The translations under genes were made by a program, and so were the position numbers. Source: Montifringilla adamsi (lineage: Eukaryota > Chordata > Aves > Passeriformes > Passeridae). From it: 64,000 nucleotides of DNA. Positions 33,321 to 43,588 of the stretch are shown one piece after another. Positions within the stretch are counted from its first letter, which is position 1; every line of letters starts with the position of its first letter. Below the pieces are notes generated by a model. It was not told where the DNA came from, made no database searches, and saw only the letters and a program-made list of their open reading frames with translations. The stretch is taken from NCBI GenBank assembly GCA_017590115.1, contig JAGGNK010013670.1, positions 824,016 through 888,015 on the forward strand. The letters are read 5' to 3'.

Positions 33321-34414
33321 GAGTGAGTGGCCCAGGGCTGACCCAAGATTTGAGTTTTGGCCTCACCAATATTGAGTGAAGCCATAATTAACCATCACCA
33401 CTCGTCCATTTCAAACCCCTTTCATTTTGAAGTCACTCCTGCATTGCTGTGACAGTGGTCAAATGAGAGGTGGCAGGACTATTCAAGCAGGCCTAAATTA
33501 AGTAATAATTGAAATGTTTGAAGGAAGATGAGAATGGTTGTCAGGGTCAGCCTTAAATATGTTTTGCTAGCAGCTTGCAGAAGAATTCTGATGAAAATTG
33601 CAGTGCTGTATAAGCCATGATTAGCTTTTATTTCAAAGTAAATAAGTAGAACACGAGAGAAATTGGAGGATACACAAGAGCACAGTTAATAAGATGTATA
33701 ATCAAATTAAAACTTTTGCACTGTGATATTGCATGAGGTAAAGCTGCAGAGTTTAAATACAGAATAGATTTTGTTTACCAAAACCCCAGAATGTTTGAAA
33801 GCACAATGGACTAATTTACGTGTCCCATGCTTTATGGAGTATTTATTTAATTTGGGGAAATGAGGCCCCTTTTGATAAGCAATAGCTCAAAGTTGTGCTG
33901 AAGAAAAACAGCAGCACAGAAAAAGTTATTTTAGAGATCTCAAGAGCTGCCAGGCAACTCCTGGTTTAGAAAAACATGTAAATTCAAGTGCAGTGACTTC
34001 AGTCAATGGCACAGAGCACACACTGAGGTGCAGAGACTACGTCCCTTTTTCTTACAAATCCTTACACTTGCTTTCCTGAGCCAGGAAAAGGAGTTCCTGA
34101 TTTCCTCAGGAGCACCAAGAGCTTTGTGCTGTAACCGCCCTGGACCATTGCAATCACCTGGCACTCGTGCTCTGCGCTGGGGCAGGGTGGGCATCAGGCA
34201 CAGGTAAGACCTGACGGGCTTGGAGTTCTGTCCAACCTCAGAGATTCCACAAATGTGGTTCTGTAGCATGGGGCCACTTCCAGAGGAGCACTCTGAGATG
34301 CCGGGACAGGTGACAAGGTTTGAGGTATTCACCATCTGGATCCCAGTGCTTCCCAGGTTTCCAAAGGCTGGGATCAAGCCTTGGTGCTGTCAGAGCCCTG
34401 GGGGCAGCGACCCT
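33321..34414. other. AT-rich conserved-looking block and unique DNA
   Basis: 33,470-33,900 is AT-rich and motif-dense: TTAAGTAATAATTGAAATG, TTAATAAGATGTATAATC, GACTAATTTACGTG, GAGTATTTATTTAATTTGG. It has no repeat-family match, which suggests a candidate conserved non-coding element. 33,900-34,414 shows nothing recognisable. Confidence 0.35.
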
Positions 34415-34985
34415 GTCCTTGGGGCCACCAGTGCCACCAGGGAGGGATTGTCCTGCTCTGCTCTGGGCTGGGCCAGCCTCATCTCCAATACTGGATGAAG
34501 TTTGGGGCACCACAATGTAAGAAAGCCATGAATCCATTAGGAAGCATCCAGAGGAGGCCATGAAGAAAGTGAGTGGCCTTGAGGGGAAAAGGAGCAGCTG
34601 AGGGCACTGGAATGTTCATCTGGAGCTGAGGAGACTGAGGGGAGACTCATCATGGTTCCATTGTCCTCAGGAGGGGCAGAGGAGGGACAGACACTGATCT
34701 CTGCTCTGTGGGACAGGGACAGGACCTGAGGGAACAGCTGGAGCTGGGCCAGGGCAGGGTCAGCCTGGATCTCAGGGAAAGGTTCCTGAGGGTGCAGTGC
34801 CCAGAGGGTGCTGGGCACTGCCCAGGCTCCCCAGGGAATGGGCACATCCCCGAGAGTGCCAGAGCTCCAGGAGCTCCCAGGGATGGCCAGGCTGGGATTG
34901 TTGGGGTGTCTGTGCAGGGCCAGGGCTGGGCTGGGTGATTCCTGGGGGTCCCTTCCCACTCAGGACATTCCATGATTCTGTGATG
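34415..34985 (+). mobile_element. CR1: CR1 LINE 3' fragment (~570 bp), second subfamily
   Basis: Starts around 'cagggagggattgtcctgct'. It continues with 'ctgggctgggccagcctcat', 'tttggggcaccacaatgtaa', GAGGAGGCCATGAAGAAAGTG-like text, 'cagctggagctgggccaggg' and 'ggtgctgggcactgcccagg', and ends 'ccatgattctgtgat'. The same subfamily is present at 12,840. Confidence 0.93.
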
Positions 34986-36998
34986 CCCTGAGCGTCCTCA
35001 CCTGGGTCCCACTCACACCCTGCCCATGGGGCCCATTGCAGCCCTGCCTCCTGCAGGTACCTTTGTTCCTACCCTGTCTCCTGGCTGCACCTCCACTGCA
35101 GCTTTGTTTTCATCTGCTCCTGACCGAGCTTTTCAGGTAGAGCTCAGATGGAATTTCTCCCTTTTCCCCCAAGCGTCACCAGCACTCAGCTCTGCTCACG
35201 GAGTTCAGAGCCTGCAGGACCCTTGGGGAGAGCTCCCCCTGCTCTGGGGTCACCCTTGGGTGCTGCTTTGGTCATTCCCACCATGGAGCAGATCCCCTCT
35301 GTCACTCGTGAGCTGATACTCCAGGCTGGAATCCCTCCTGCTGGGTCAGTGCTACCATGAGGAGCAGTAGTGTGGGTTGGGGGGAGTTTGGCTTCCCTGC
35401 TGGAATTTCCAGGAGCTGGTGCTGCAGCCAGTAGCAGGATGTGGAGGTGGGATGGAAGAGGCCTCCTCCTCCTTGGCTGGCTGAGCACATCCATGCCCTC
35501 ACACTGCTGCTGAAGCCCTGCTTGAGTTTCAGCATCTCTGGACATCTCTGAGAGCCCAAAGTCTGGTTTGCATCTCCCCTGGCTAGGAGGCTGCAGCTCT
35601 GAGTCAGGGCAGCTCTGCCATTCCAGAGCAGCTCTCTGCCATTCCTTGGGGAAGTTCTGCTATTCCAGAGCAGCTCTCTGCCATTCCACACTGATTTCCC
35701 TGCTATCCAGCCTGGCCATCCTCACAAACACCTGCTGGAGCCTGGCTTAGAGCCAGACCTGCTGGGTTTGGATCTAAACCCTGCTCCTTTTTGGTTCTTC
35801 TGCTTGTCCCTTATTCCTGGCTGGGGCTTTGAGGACAGGAGCCTCTTGCTCTGCACAAACTGGTGCTTCCATCCTCACAGCAGAAGCATTTCCAGGGAAT
35901 TTGCTGCAGCACACAGCAATTATATGACGGAAGTTGGGTGAACGGGAGCAGGAATAATTTGGAAGTTCTGCCAACAAAATCTCGTTCATTTTTGTTGTTG
36001 TTTTTTTCTTCCCCATACCTTGGCAAGCCTCTTTCCTGTTTTTCTTTCATTCCATGGCAAACGCACAATAGGAACAGGAGGTCAATCACTCAGAATTGTC
36101 AATTTGTAATTTTTCTGACGTTGCCAGTTGCTTTTTCTAAAGACCGTGAGCAGTGTGTGAAGTCCTTGTTGGGTAACAGACATAATTGGATGATTTCTAC
36201 ATTTCCAAGAGCCTTTGGGTACTCAGCACACTCCTTCTCTAATATCCTGTGGCTCTGTATTTGTGCTAATAAACTGAATTGGTTAAGTCAAATTGACCCC
36301 AGAACTGCCAACCTGCAGATTTTGGGAGCAGGATATGTAGGCAAAAAATAGCAGCAGGAATGGAAGATTCTGTGAAAGAATCCCAGGATGTTAAAAACAG
36401 TATTTTTGTCCCAGCATTTCCAGCAAAGCTAAGAGGATCAGCGCAGGTACAGGAGAAGGAATAAGAAATTATTGTCACAGATCCAGGAGGTCAGATAAGC
36501 ATAGCTTGGTGAACAGGGAAAATATGCCTGTAAAAGTAAAAATGTGTGAACTTTCAGCTGGGTGGGGATGAAAAAGGTAGCTACAGGGAGGGAAAAAAAG
36601 AAGATTTGAATCAAACTGTGCTGAAGTTTACAGATCTTTTCCTCTGCCAAAATGGTCCCTTCTGGTTTGGGTCAGGAAGCAGTTTGAGAGCAGCAGAAGC
36701 AGTTTGGATTTGGTGATTTCAGATTTAGAGGAATTGTTCACTTATTATTTTTTTTACCAGATCATTTTAGTTTGCATGAGAAGCTCTCCGGTGGGGAGAG
36801 TGGAGAGCTGATCCCATCCCTGGGCTGGGAACAACCCAGGCAGCAGGTCTGGAGATTCCTGGATAAACCCCAAGCCCAGCCCAGCTCCAGGCTCTGTCCA
36901 TGCTCCCCATCCCAGGTCTCCCAGTGACACAGTCTGTGTCCCGTGGTTCTTGACCACATGGAAATTGCAGTTTGCAGTCCCGAGGCTCAACTTTGATG
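34986..36998. other. Unique non-coding DNA with a 42-bp tandem pair
   Basis: At 35,620-35,687 the segment ATTCCAGAGCAGCTCTCTGC (followed by CATTCC) occurs twice, 42 bp apart (35,620 and 35,662). 36,080-36,360 is AT-richer and conserved-looking (AATTGTCAATTTGTAATTTT, GCTAATAAACTGAATTGG). Nothing else is recognised. Confidence 0.45.
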
Positions 36999-37410
36999 CA
37001 GCAGGGAGGCAGAAGCTGGGATGTGGTGCCTGGAGGCAGCTCCCTGCTCCTTCTGAAGGAAGGGCTCGAGCCGAGGCTTTTCCCTGGCTCTGGAGTCACC
37101 TCCCAGCTCCCAGCCTGTCCTTGGGGGCTTCGCCCTGTGTGAATCACTGATACTCACTGAACACGGAGAACCCCCAGTTTCCTGCCTGGTTTTCCCCTGG
37201 GATGAGATGTGTGAGCTCTGCCCTGCCCTGGGGATGTTCAGGCATTTCCTGGAGCTGGAGCAGCTCCTGAGCTCGGAGTGCTGAAGCTCTGGCGCTGCTC
37301 TCTGCTGTGCCAGTCCCTGCCTGACCCTCGGGCACAGGTGCCCTCCTCCCACTCCAGTGGCTGCACCCAGAGTGCCCAGAGCTGCCCAGGGTACCAGGGC
37401 CACCTCCTCC
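36999..37410. mobile_element. Unclassified ~410-bp element, copy 2
   Basis: 412 bp, about 99% identical to 32,653-33,060 by eye, same orientation, start to start 4,346 bp. The flanks differ: CTTTGATG on the left, CTCCTGCAGGCACCGC on the right, with no CR1 next to it. The right end shares CCACCTCCTCC with copy 1, where this string could derive from the host CR1. That would mean copy 2 was copied from copy 1 rather than inserted independently. Confidence 0.75.
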
Positions 37411-39079
37411 CTCCTGCAGGCACCGCTGGGCTTCGGTGGCCTTGCCCCTTCTGGGCAGATCTTCCTGGCTTTTATCGCCTGCCAGGAAATGAGGAGGTTC
37501 TCCCCAGCCCCCACCGTTTGTCAGGTTTGGGTTTTCTGCGCTGGATTAAAGCCACAGAGGGATTTGGGACTGAATCAGGATGAACTTCGGGTTCTGCTAA
37601 GACCATCAGAGAGCGAGGAGATCATTTGTATGATCCATTAATGTGTCCCTGCATGGGCTGGAGGTGGCTGAGGGCTTTGCCTCTCCCTTTTCCTGATGTG
37701 AGCTGTGCTTGTGTGTCTCAGGAATATCCTGTACACAGCTGTTTTACCTGTGTGTCCCAGCTACAGCCTCACCTTTACCTATTATCCAGCCCAAATTCCA
37801 CCTGGAAACAGCAGGGAGCATCCAAGGCACCATTCCGGGGTGGAGAGGAGTGCTCATGGAACTGCCCTTCATCCCCACAGCAACAGAGCCACAGACAACC
37901 TTCCCACCTGCTGGCCAGGTGCCAGGGGCCTTCCCTCAGCCTGTTCCTCAAGTGAGAGGGCACCTCAGGCATTCAGGGTTAAATTCTGTCATGGAAGTGC
38001 CTGCAAGCCCTGTTGGACATCTTGGAAGTGACTGAGTGACCTGTGAAAGCAAGTGTTTTGGGATGAAGGGTACAATAATCCACTGTCTCCCTCCCCTCCT
38101 CTCTGCACTTCCCCAATCCTCTCTCACATCTGTGACCCTCTCCACCATCCTCTGCCTCTCCTGGAAAGAAACATGAGATGTGAAAGGAAAGAGGCACTGG
38201 GGGAATGTGGGAATGCAGCTGTCTCAGCATCAGTCCAAGCTGCGGTGTGAGGGATCCCTGAGCCCCAGCCAGCCCCGCCCGGTACCTGCTCCCAGCCCCT
38301 TCTCCAGAGGTGAAGTCTGGAGCAGCTGCTCATTTCCATTTAAGCTGTGGGGTTTGGGCTATTAATAAGCCTGGAAAATAACCACATGTTCCCTGAATTA
38401 TGTAACAGATGTTAAGTTCCCCGAGATGAAGAGGTGTCAGCCTGATGGAAGAAGTGATGTGAGGACCTTTCTTTTCCCTTGGAGCTGGGTTTCTCCTCTT
38501 CTGAGGAGAACTGATTATCAGAGAAAAGAAAGCGGTGTCACCCGCGGTTTGGACGAGCCCCACCTTTGCTCCGTGCCCGTGTTTGTGCCCTCCTGCCTCT
38601 CCCCAGCAGCACATTTTGGTGACAAGTGTCACCCGAGTGCCGCGGCAGGATGTGCTGGGATGAGCGCGGCTCCTGAGTCACCGCCGGCGCTGGCTCCTTC
38701 CCCTGGCAGAGAGCGACAGGAGGAGAGGGAACGCAGGGCCAGGAGCTCGCAGAGCCGGGCCAGCGAGGGGGCTGGGCGGACAATGCCTTCCCAATTAACC
38801 CTTTCAGGGACACAGCAGCCACCGAGGTGTTCACCGCCTCACTGGGGTGCTGTGAGACAGGCTGGAGGTGAGGACAGAGGAGGTGTCTTAGGGAGGGGGT
38901 TAAAAAAGGTCTCGTTCAGTCTTCTCTTTGATAATTTTTATTTTTAGGGTTGTTGTTCCTGATCTTCCTCTCTCCCAGAGTGAGCCCTCCCGAGGAAAGG
39001 TTCTCAGCAGTTCAGGGTGGTGTTTACCCACGATGGAGCTCTTCCTAAAATCCCTGCCACGGCACTTGGCATAAAGATT
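37411..39079. other. Unique non-coding DNA, CpG-raised patch
   Basis: 38,530-38,780 has raised CpG (GTGTCACCCGCGGTTTGGACG, CACCGCCGGCGCTGG) with GTGTCACCCG present twice (about 38,535 and 38,626). No exon recognised. Confidence 0.4.
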
Positions 39080-39466
39080 GAGGCCACACCTCGAGGATGA
39101 GGAACCTCCAGTCCTGTGTCCTGTTCTGGGCTGCTCCAAGGAAGACCCTGAGGGGCTGGAGCATGTCCAGGGAAGGGAATGGAGCTGGGAAGGGTCTGGA
39201 GCCCCACGAGGAGCTGAGGGAGCTGGGAAGGGGCTCAGCCTGGAGAAAAGGAGGCTCAGGGGGGTCCTTGTGGCTCTGCACAACTCCTGACAGGAGGGGA
39301 CAGCTGGAGGCTGCCCAGGGAGGTTTGGAGTGCCCATCCCTGAAGGTGCCCAAGGAAGGGCTGGAGGTGGCACTCAGAGCTCTGAGCTGGGGACAAGGTG
39401 GGGATGGGGCACAGCTTGGACTTCATCATGGAGATCTTTTCCAAGCTCAGTGATGCTGGGATTGGA
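39080..39466 (+). mobile_element. CR1: CR1 LINE 3' fragment with internal deletion
   Basis: Contains 'aggccacacctcgaggatga', 'gaccctgaggggctggagca', 'ggctcagcctggagaaaagg' and 'cacaactcctgacaggaggg'. At about 39,306 it jumps straight to AGGCTGCCCAGGGAGGT, skipping roughly 170 bp that are present in the copies at 8,773 and 48,990. It ends 'gagatcttttccaagctcag'. Confidence 0.9.
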
Positions 39467-40551
39467 AGATGGAGGGGAGATGTCAGCAACTGCACAGAGC
39501 AGCTGAACCTTGGGAGAGTCATGTCTGGATGGGGATTGGAGACCCAGGGCCCAGGGGTGCCATGTTCTCTGTGGGTGGAGATAACACGGCGAGACAGAAA
39601 CCAGAGGCACGGGACAGCCACACTCCAGGAGGAGCTGCTCCCCCCATCCCGGGGTGACTCTGCTCAGATCTTTTCTCATCTGCTCCAGCATTGCCTGTTT
39701 CTCACCCGCCGGCAGGACAGTGGCGAGCCCCTGGTCCAGCACCGGGAATGCAGCTCAGGCACAGCCAGGGATGGGACAGGTCCTGAGGGTGGGGACAGGT
39801 GCTGAGGAGGGACAGGTCCTGTGCATGGGGACAGGTCCTGCTGCAGTTGTGGCTGTGTTCTGCCACCACCACCGTTAATGGCACTGCAGGGGAGGGCTCT
39901 CGTGGATTCCTCCCTCTTTTTTCACATCCTGCACGAGGCAGGGACAGAAATGAAGGAAGTGACTTCCTGCCAAGTGTGAAATTCAGCAGGATTTAGGATG
40001 TGCAGGGACTCTCCTGAGCACAGACACCTCACCTGGACAGGCTGTCACAAGGCCGGATCCCCCAGGCAAGGAACTGATTGTTAGCCACTCGGCAGTAAAA
40101 AAGAAACATGGGGAGTAGGGGACTGGATTTTGGGTGTTTTCCCCATTTCTGCCCAGTTCCCCTTCCCTTGTCCTTCAGGAGCAGCCTTGCACTCGGTGTT
40201 ATTCACTGCTCACCACTGATTAATGGGCTGCTAATGGCATTACTTATTCCATTATCCAATCTGCAAGATCAGTCATTATCTAGGGAAAAGGAATGTCCAT
40301 TTCTTACTGGCATTAAGTGGTTGGCTGGCGGGGTAAAGTGCAAGGTTCACATTTAGGAAGAGGAGCAAGAAGAAAATTTATTTTCAGGGAGAAAATTTGC
40401 ACTGAAAGTCATCTCCAAGTTTGTATTACCCAAAGAATGGAACTCAGATATCAGAGGAGGTGTTGCAAATCACAGAGATAAAAGAGGTAGCCCAAAACAT
40501 AAGGACTGTATCAAGAAGATGCCCTCAGAGGGCTGGGATAACAGCGCTGGT
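39467..40551. other. Unique non-coding DNA
   Basis: 39,769-39,845 contains an imperfect GGGGACAGGTCCTG-type tandem of about 24 bp (four irregular units). 40,130-40,340 is conserved-looking: CACTGATTAATGGGCTGC, CTAATGGCATTACTTATTCC, CAGTCATTATCTAGG. No exon. Confidence 0.4.
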
Positions 40552-40607
40552 AGTAATAATAATAATAATAATCATAATTTAAAATAATTATAATTAATAA
40601 TAATACA
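40552..40607. repeat. (TAA)n AT-rich trinucleotide repeat
   Basis: About eight pure TAA units followed by degenerate AT-rich sequence with a second short TAA run. Confidence 0.95.
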
Positions 40608-40735
40608 CCTTGGAGGGCTGGGTCAGAGCTCAGGTGCTTGAGATGTTGTGCAATTGCAGGCAAAGAAATTATTGCTTTCAATTCACCTTCCACAAAAAGG
40701 GCGAGCGAGGCCAGCTGGCGAGTGACAGATGGGCA

Positions 40736-40791
40736 GGGGACAGAAGGGAGGGGACAGCAGGGAGGGGACAGCAGGGAGGGGACAGCCGGGG
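40736..40791. repeat. GGGGACAGCAGGGAG minisatellite
   Basis: Four units of about 15 bp of the form GGGGACAG(C/A)AGGGAG, ending in GGGGACAGCCGGGG. Followed by a small CpG-rich patch and an (AATA)n run at about 40,889-40,906. Confidence 0.88.
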
Positions 40792-40948
40792 CGCGGCCCG
40801 GGGCCCGGCAGGACCGCGGGTAGCCCGGAGCCGGTGTCAGGAAGGATAACGAGGGGCATGTGTGGGGCACCCGGCAGCACCGGGGCGAGCAATAAATAAA
40901 TAAATCAAGTGTCTGTCAGAGCACTGTGAGAGCCTGGCTGAAGGATCA

Positions 40949-41045
40949 GAGATTCATGGAATGTCCTGGGTGCCGAGGATCCGCAAGGATTGTGAAGTCC
41001 AGCTCTGGCCCCGCACAGGACAGTCCCTAAACCACAGCACGTGCC
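40949..41045 (-). mobile_element. CR1: CR1 LINE 3' end fragment, third subfamily
   Basis: On + it reads GATTCATGGAATGTCCTGGG, 'ggatccgcaaggattgtgaa', 'gtccagctctggccccgcac', 'aggacagtcccta'. This is the reverse complement of the CR1 ending '..gggtcccttccaactc' type. Diverged by CpG decay. Confidence 0.75.
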
Positions 41046-41359
41046 TGTGAGCATTGTTCCATCGCTCCCTGCTTCACGGCTGATGTCCCTAAAGGCATGG
41101 GGACGGGGCCAGCCAGGTCCGAGCCACCAGGGGCCCTGGCATGGCCACGCTGGGCCATGGAAGGGGAAGGGGAGCTGTGGCCTGGGCTGGCAGTGGCCGC
41201 AGGGCCCTGTGGGGAGGGGCAGGAGGCACAGAGGGGTCGTCGGGCTTGGAGGGTTTGTGTGTCACAACTGGAGAGGTGACACTCGCTGAGGGGACACCCT
41301 GGGGGTGACACCTGGCAATGAAAGGTGCTCCTCTTGTCCCGGCACATCCCTGGGGTCAG
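41046..41359. other. Unique non-coding DNA
   Basis: GC-rich, no recognisable feature. The minus-strand 432-codon frame 41,027-42,325 covers this stretch but overlaps a CR1 and a CpG island and is treated as chance. Confidence 0.45.
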
Positions 41360-41960
41360 CCCTGCCCGGTGCCACCTCCTGGCACAGAGCTGGGGCCGCT
41401 GCAGGGACCCCGAGCGAGGCGCTCCCGGCTGGCCCTGGTGGCAGCGGGCTCCTGGCCGGGGGCTCACGGAAGCCCATGTGGATGTGTGCAGGAGCCTTTC
41501 CAGCATGTGCCCAGCATTTCCAAAGAACGCCTTTGGAAGCTGCGGGTCTGAGCTCCCCCAGCCCCGGGCTGCAGCTGGGGCCAGCCCCGTCCCTTCTATG
41601 CGCTGTGTGCCAGCCCTGCCCTGCACAGGAGCCCATGGCTGGTGGCCCGGAGGAGCGGGGCCGTGCCCCGGAGGGCACCGTTCCCAAGGCACCGCGCATT
41701 CCCCGCAAGCCCCGCTTGTATTGGGAACCGAACATCTGTTCCAGATGTGGCCGCTCGGTGCCGGCGCTGCCGCGCTCCTGCCGCTCTTGTCTCGCTCCCC
41801 GGCATGAATTATTGACAGCTGGGGTTTGAATAAATGATAAAGCCTGGCCGTGCGTGCGCTGAAGTTTGTGTCGTTCCTCGCCCGCAGAGTCGCGCTCCGG
41901 GCTCGCCCGGCCCCATGATGAGCTCGCCCAGCGCCCGGGCCCCGCCGACTCGTCTGCCTG

Positions 41961-42082
41961 ATGGGGCTGATCCAGGAGCCGGCAGAGGGGCAGCCCAAGC
42001 ATGAAGGTGGCCGCGGGGATGAGTCTCCCGGCGAGAAGGAGGAGCCGCCGCAGCGGAGCAGGCAACCACAGTTCCCCTCCTG
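41961..42082 (+). other. Candidate exon with strong splice donor
   Basis: Ends at the donor CTG|GTAAGTGC. From the ATG at 41,961 one frame stays open to the donor (40 codons plus 2 nt) and reads like a charged, disordered N-terminus: MGLIQEPAEGQPKHEG and onward, rich in Glu, Pro, Gly and Arg. A second frame from ATG 42,001 is also open (MKVAAGMSLPARRRSRR, 27 codons plus 1 nt), so the sequence does not settle the frame. The 41,961 start has a weak context at -3. I recognise no protein family. It could equally be a non-coding 5' UTR exon. Confidence 0.22.
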
Positions 42083-42120
42083 GTAAGTGCTTTTATGCTC
42101 TCCGGTCCCTTCCCGGCGCT

Positions 42121-42181
42121 GGCAGGGAGGGAGGGAGGCAGGGAGGGATGGAGGGAGGCAGGGAGCCAGGGAGGGAGGGAC
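42121..42181. repeat. (GGGA)-rich purine minisatellite
   Basis: Repeated GGGAGGGAGGCA and GGGAGGGATGGA blocks, strongly purine-biased on +, immediately downstream of the candidate donor. Confidence 0.88.
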
Positions 42182-42360
42182 GCTCCTGCCCCCGGGGTGG
42201 GCGTGGGGACACCGCGGGTGCGGAGAGTGTCGCGGCGGGGAGGGTCCTGCCTCTGACCCTGGAGCAGAACCCGCCCCAGGCGCTGCTGAGCGCGGGCAAA
42301 CCCTGAGCATCTCCCGGGAGGGCAAAGGGACTCCGGGCTGGAGCCAAAGGTGGGTCCCAA

Positions 42361-43309
42361 CCGAGCCAGCCCCTCCTTTCCTGCTGCCTCCGCCTGGGAA
42401 GTCCGAGTGGAATTTTGGAAGCCTGGTAGCCTTGGAAGTTTTTTTTTTTTTTTTACTTTTCTTTCTTCACCATTTTGAAAAATGGCTTGACTCACAGTTG
42501 CATGAGGCTGTGGGGACTCACAGCAGACCATCTGTTTCAGCTGTTAACAGTCATTAATTCTTTCGTAATTTTTGCTACTTTTGAGACACTTTGGAGAAAA
42601 AAAAAAAACGTTCTGGATGGCATTGGAGGAGTTCAAAGTCACTAACATATTTTTCTCAGAGAAACAATGTGCCATGAATGCAGTTGTTCTAAAAGAAATA
42701 AGTTTTTATTGGCTTTCTAAATGGGGAATTTGTCTCCTGTGGCCATGCAGGAGGACACGGTGTTTATCTCCTTTTCACCATGTATTTGGCTCATACCTGC
42801 ACTGCAATCCACGGACTGAGCAGGGTTTTTCTGGGTTGAATCTACTGCAGAAAGGCTTTCATTTAAAAAAATACAGTGAGATTTTCTCTTAAGCCACTGC
42901 ATTTCTGGGCCCAAGCACTCAGTGATTAACTCAGCTGGATTGTCTCCAGCCCTCCTGCTCTGGCTCTGGGAATCGCCTCCCTCCTGGGACAGGTGCTCCC
43001 AGCTGATGGCTTGGGGTGCTGGCTGGAGCTGGGGCACCTGGCCTGGTAAATAATGGCACAAACCCATCCCATTGTCACTGTCCCCCCCAGCCTGGGCACA
43101 TGGACCCTCCTGCCCTGTGTTCCCTGCACAGGGGCTGTTCCTGATCTCCCCAGGGAATCCAGCTCTCTGTGCTTCAGCTGTGCTCCCCACCTGCTCTATC
43201 AGGGCCTTCACCCAGGGCTGGGGTTCACCCCAAAGCCCCCCTGGAGGTTTCCCTGTGGTTCATGGAAAGTTTTAGATGCAACAAAAAAACCAACCTTGAG
43301 CTTCTCATG
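42361..43309. other. Unique non-coding DNA
   Basis: A poly-T run at 42,440-42,454 and an A-run at about 42,597-42,608. 42,490-42,740 is AT-rich and conserved-looking. No exon recognised. Confidence 0.45.
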
Positions 43310-43588
43310 GAGTGCCAGGACAGAGGGAATGGTTTTAACAGCCAGAGGGGAGGGATGGATGGGATATTGGGAGGGAATTCTCCCCTGTGAGGGCCCTGGC
43401 ACAGGGTGCCCAGAGGAGCTGGGGCTGCCCCTGGATCCCTGGCAGTGCCTAAGGCCAGGCTGGATGGAGCTTGGGGCAGACTGGGACAGTGGGAGGTGTC
43501 CCTGCCATGGCAGGGGTGGCACTGGATGGGCTTTGAGGTTCTTCCAACCCCACCCAACCCATTCTGGGATTCTCTGATTCCATGATTT
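43310..43588 (+). mobile_element. CR1: CR1 LINE 3' fragment
   Basis: Contains 'gggaatggttttaacagcca', 'gggcccctggcacagg'-like text, GGATCCCTGGCAGTGCC and GACAGTGGGAGGTGTCCC, ending with GGGCTTTGAGGTTCTTCCAA and the 'ctgattccatgat' tail. Same subfamily as 16,741 and 63,790. 5'-truncated. Confidence 0.93.

Larger units (their letters stand above)
41360..42360 (+). promoter_or_regulatory. CpG island with TALE/E-box-like motif, possible promoter
   Basis: Raised CpG across about 1 kb. At about 41,808 the sequence TGAATTATTGACAGCTGGGG combines a TALE-type TGACAG with an overlapping E-box CAGCTG, followed by AATAAATGATAAAGCC. The island contains an acceptor-like tract (CTCGCCCGCAG, ending 41,887) and a strong donor (CTG|GTAAGTGC, GT at 42,083), so it may hold a first or alternative exon on the + strand. 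Confidence 0.4.

Noticed and set aside
32653..37410. The 410-bp direct repeats as the two LTRs of one retrovirus-like element
   Set aside because: The first copy has CR1 continuing on both its outer and inner side. The interval between holds another CR1 in the opposite orientation and unique AT-rich DNA. No TG..CA ends, primer-binding site or gag/pol remnants, and the outer flanks show no short duplication.
41722..41740. GAACATCTGTTCC as a steroid-receptor response element
   Set aside because: The inverted half-sites are separated by two bases, whereas this receptor class needs three; at best it is an E-box (CATCTG).
41027..42325. 432-codon minus-strand open frame, the longest in the window
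   Set aside because: It runs through a CR1 3' end, ordinary GC-rich DNA and a CpG island. It shows Pro/Ser/Ala/Gly/Arg-rich low complexity with no domain and overlaps several long frames on the other strand. High GC removes stop codons by chance.
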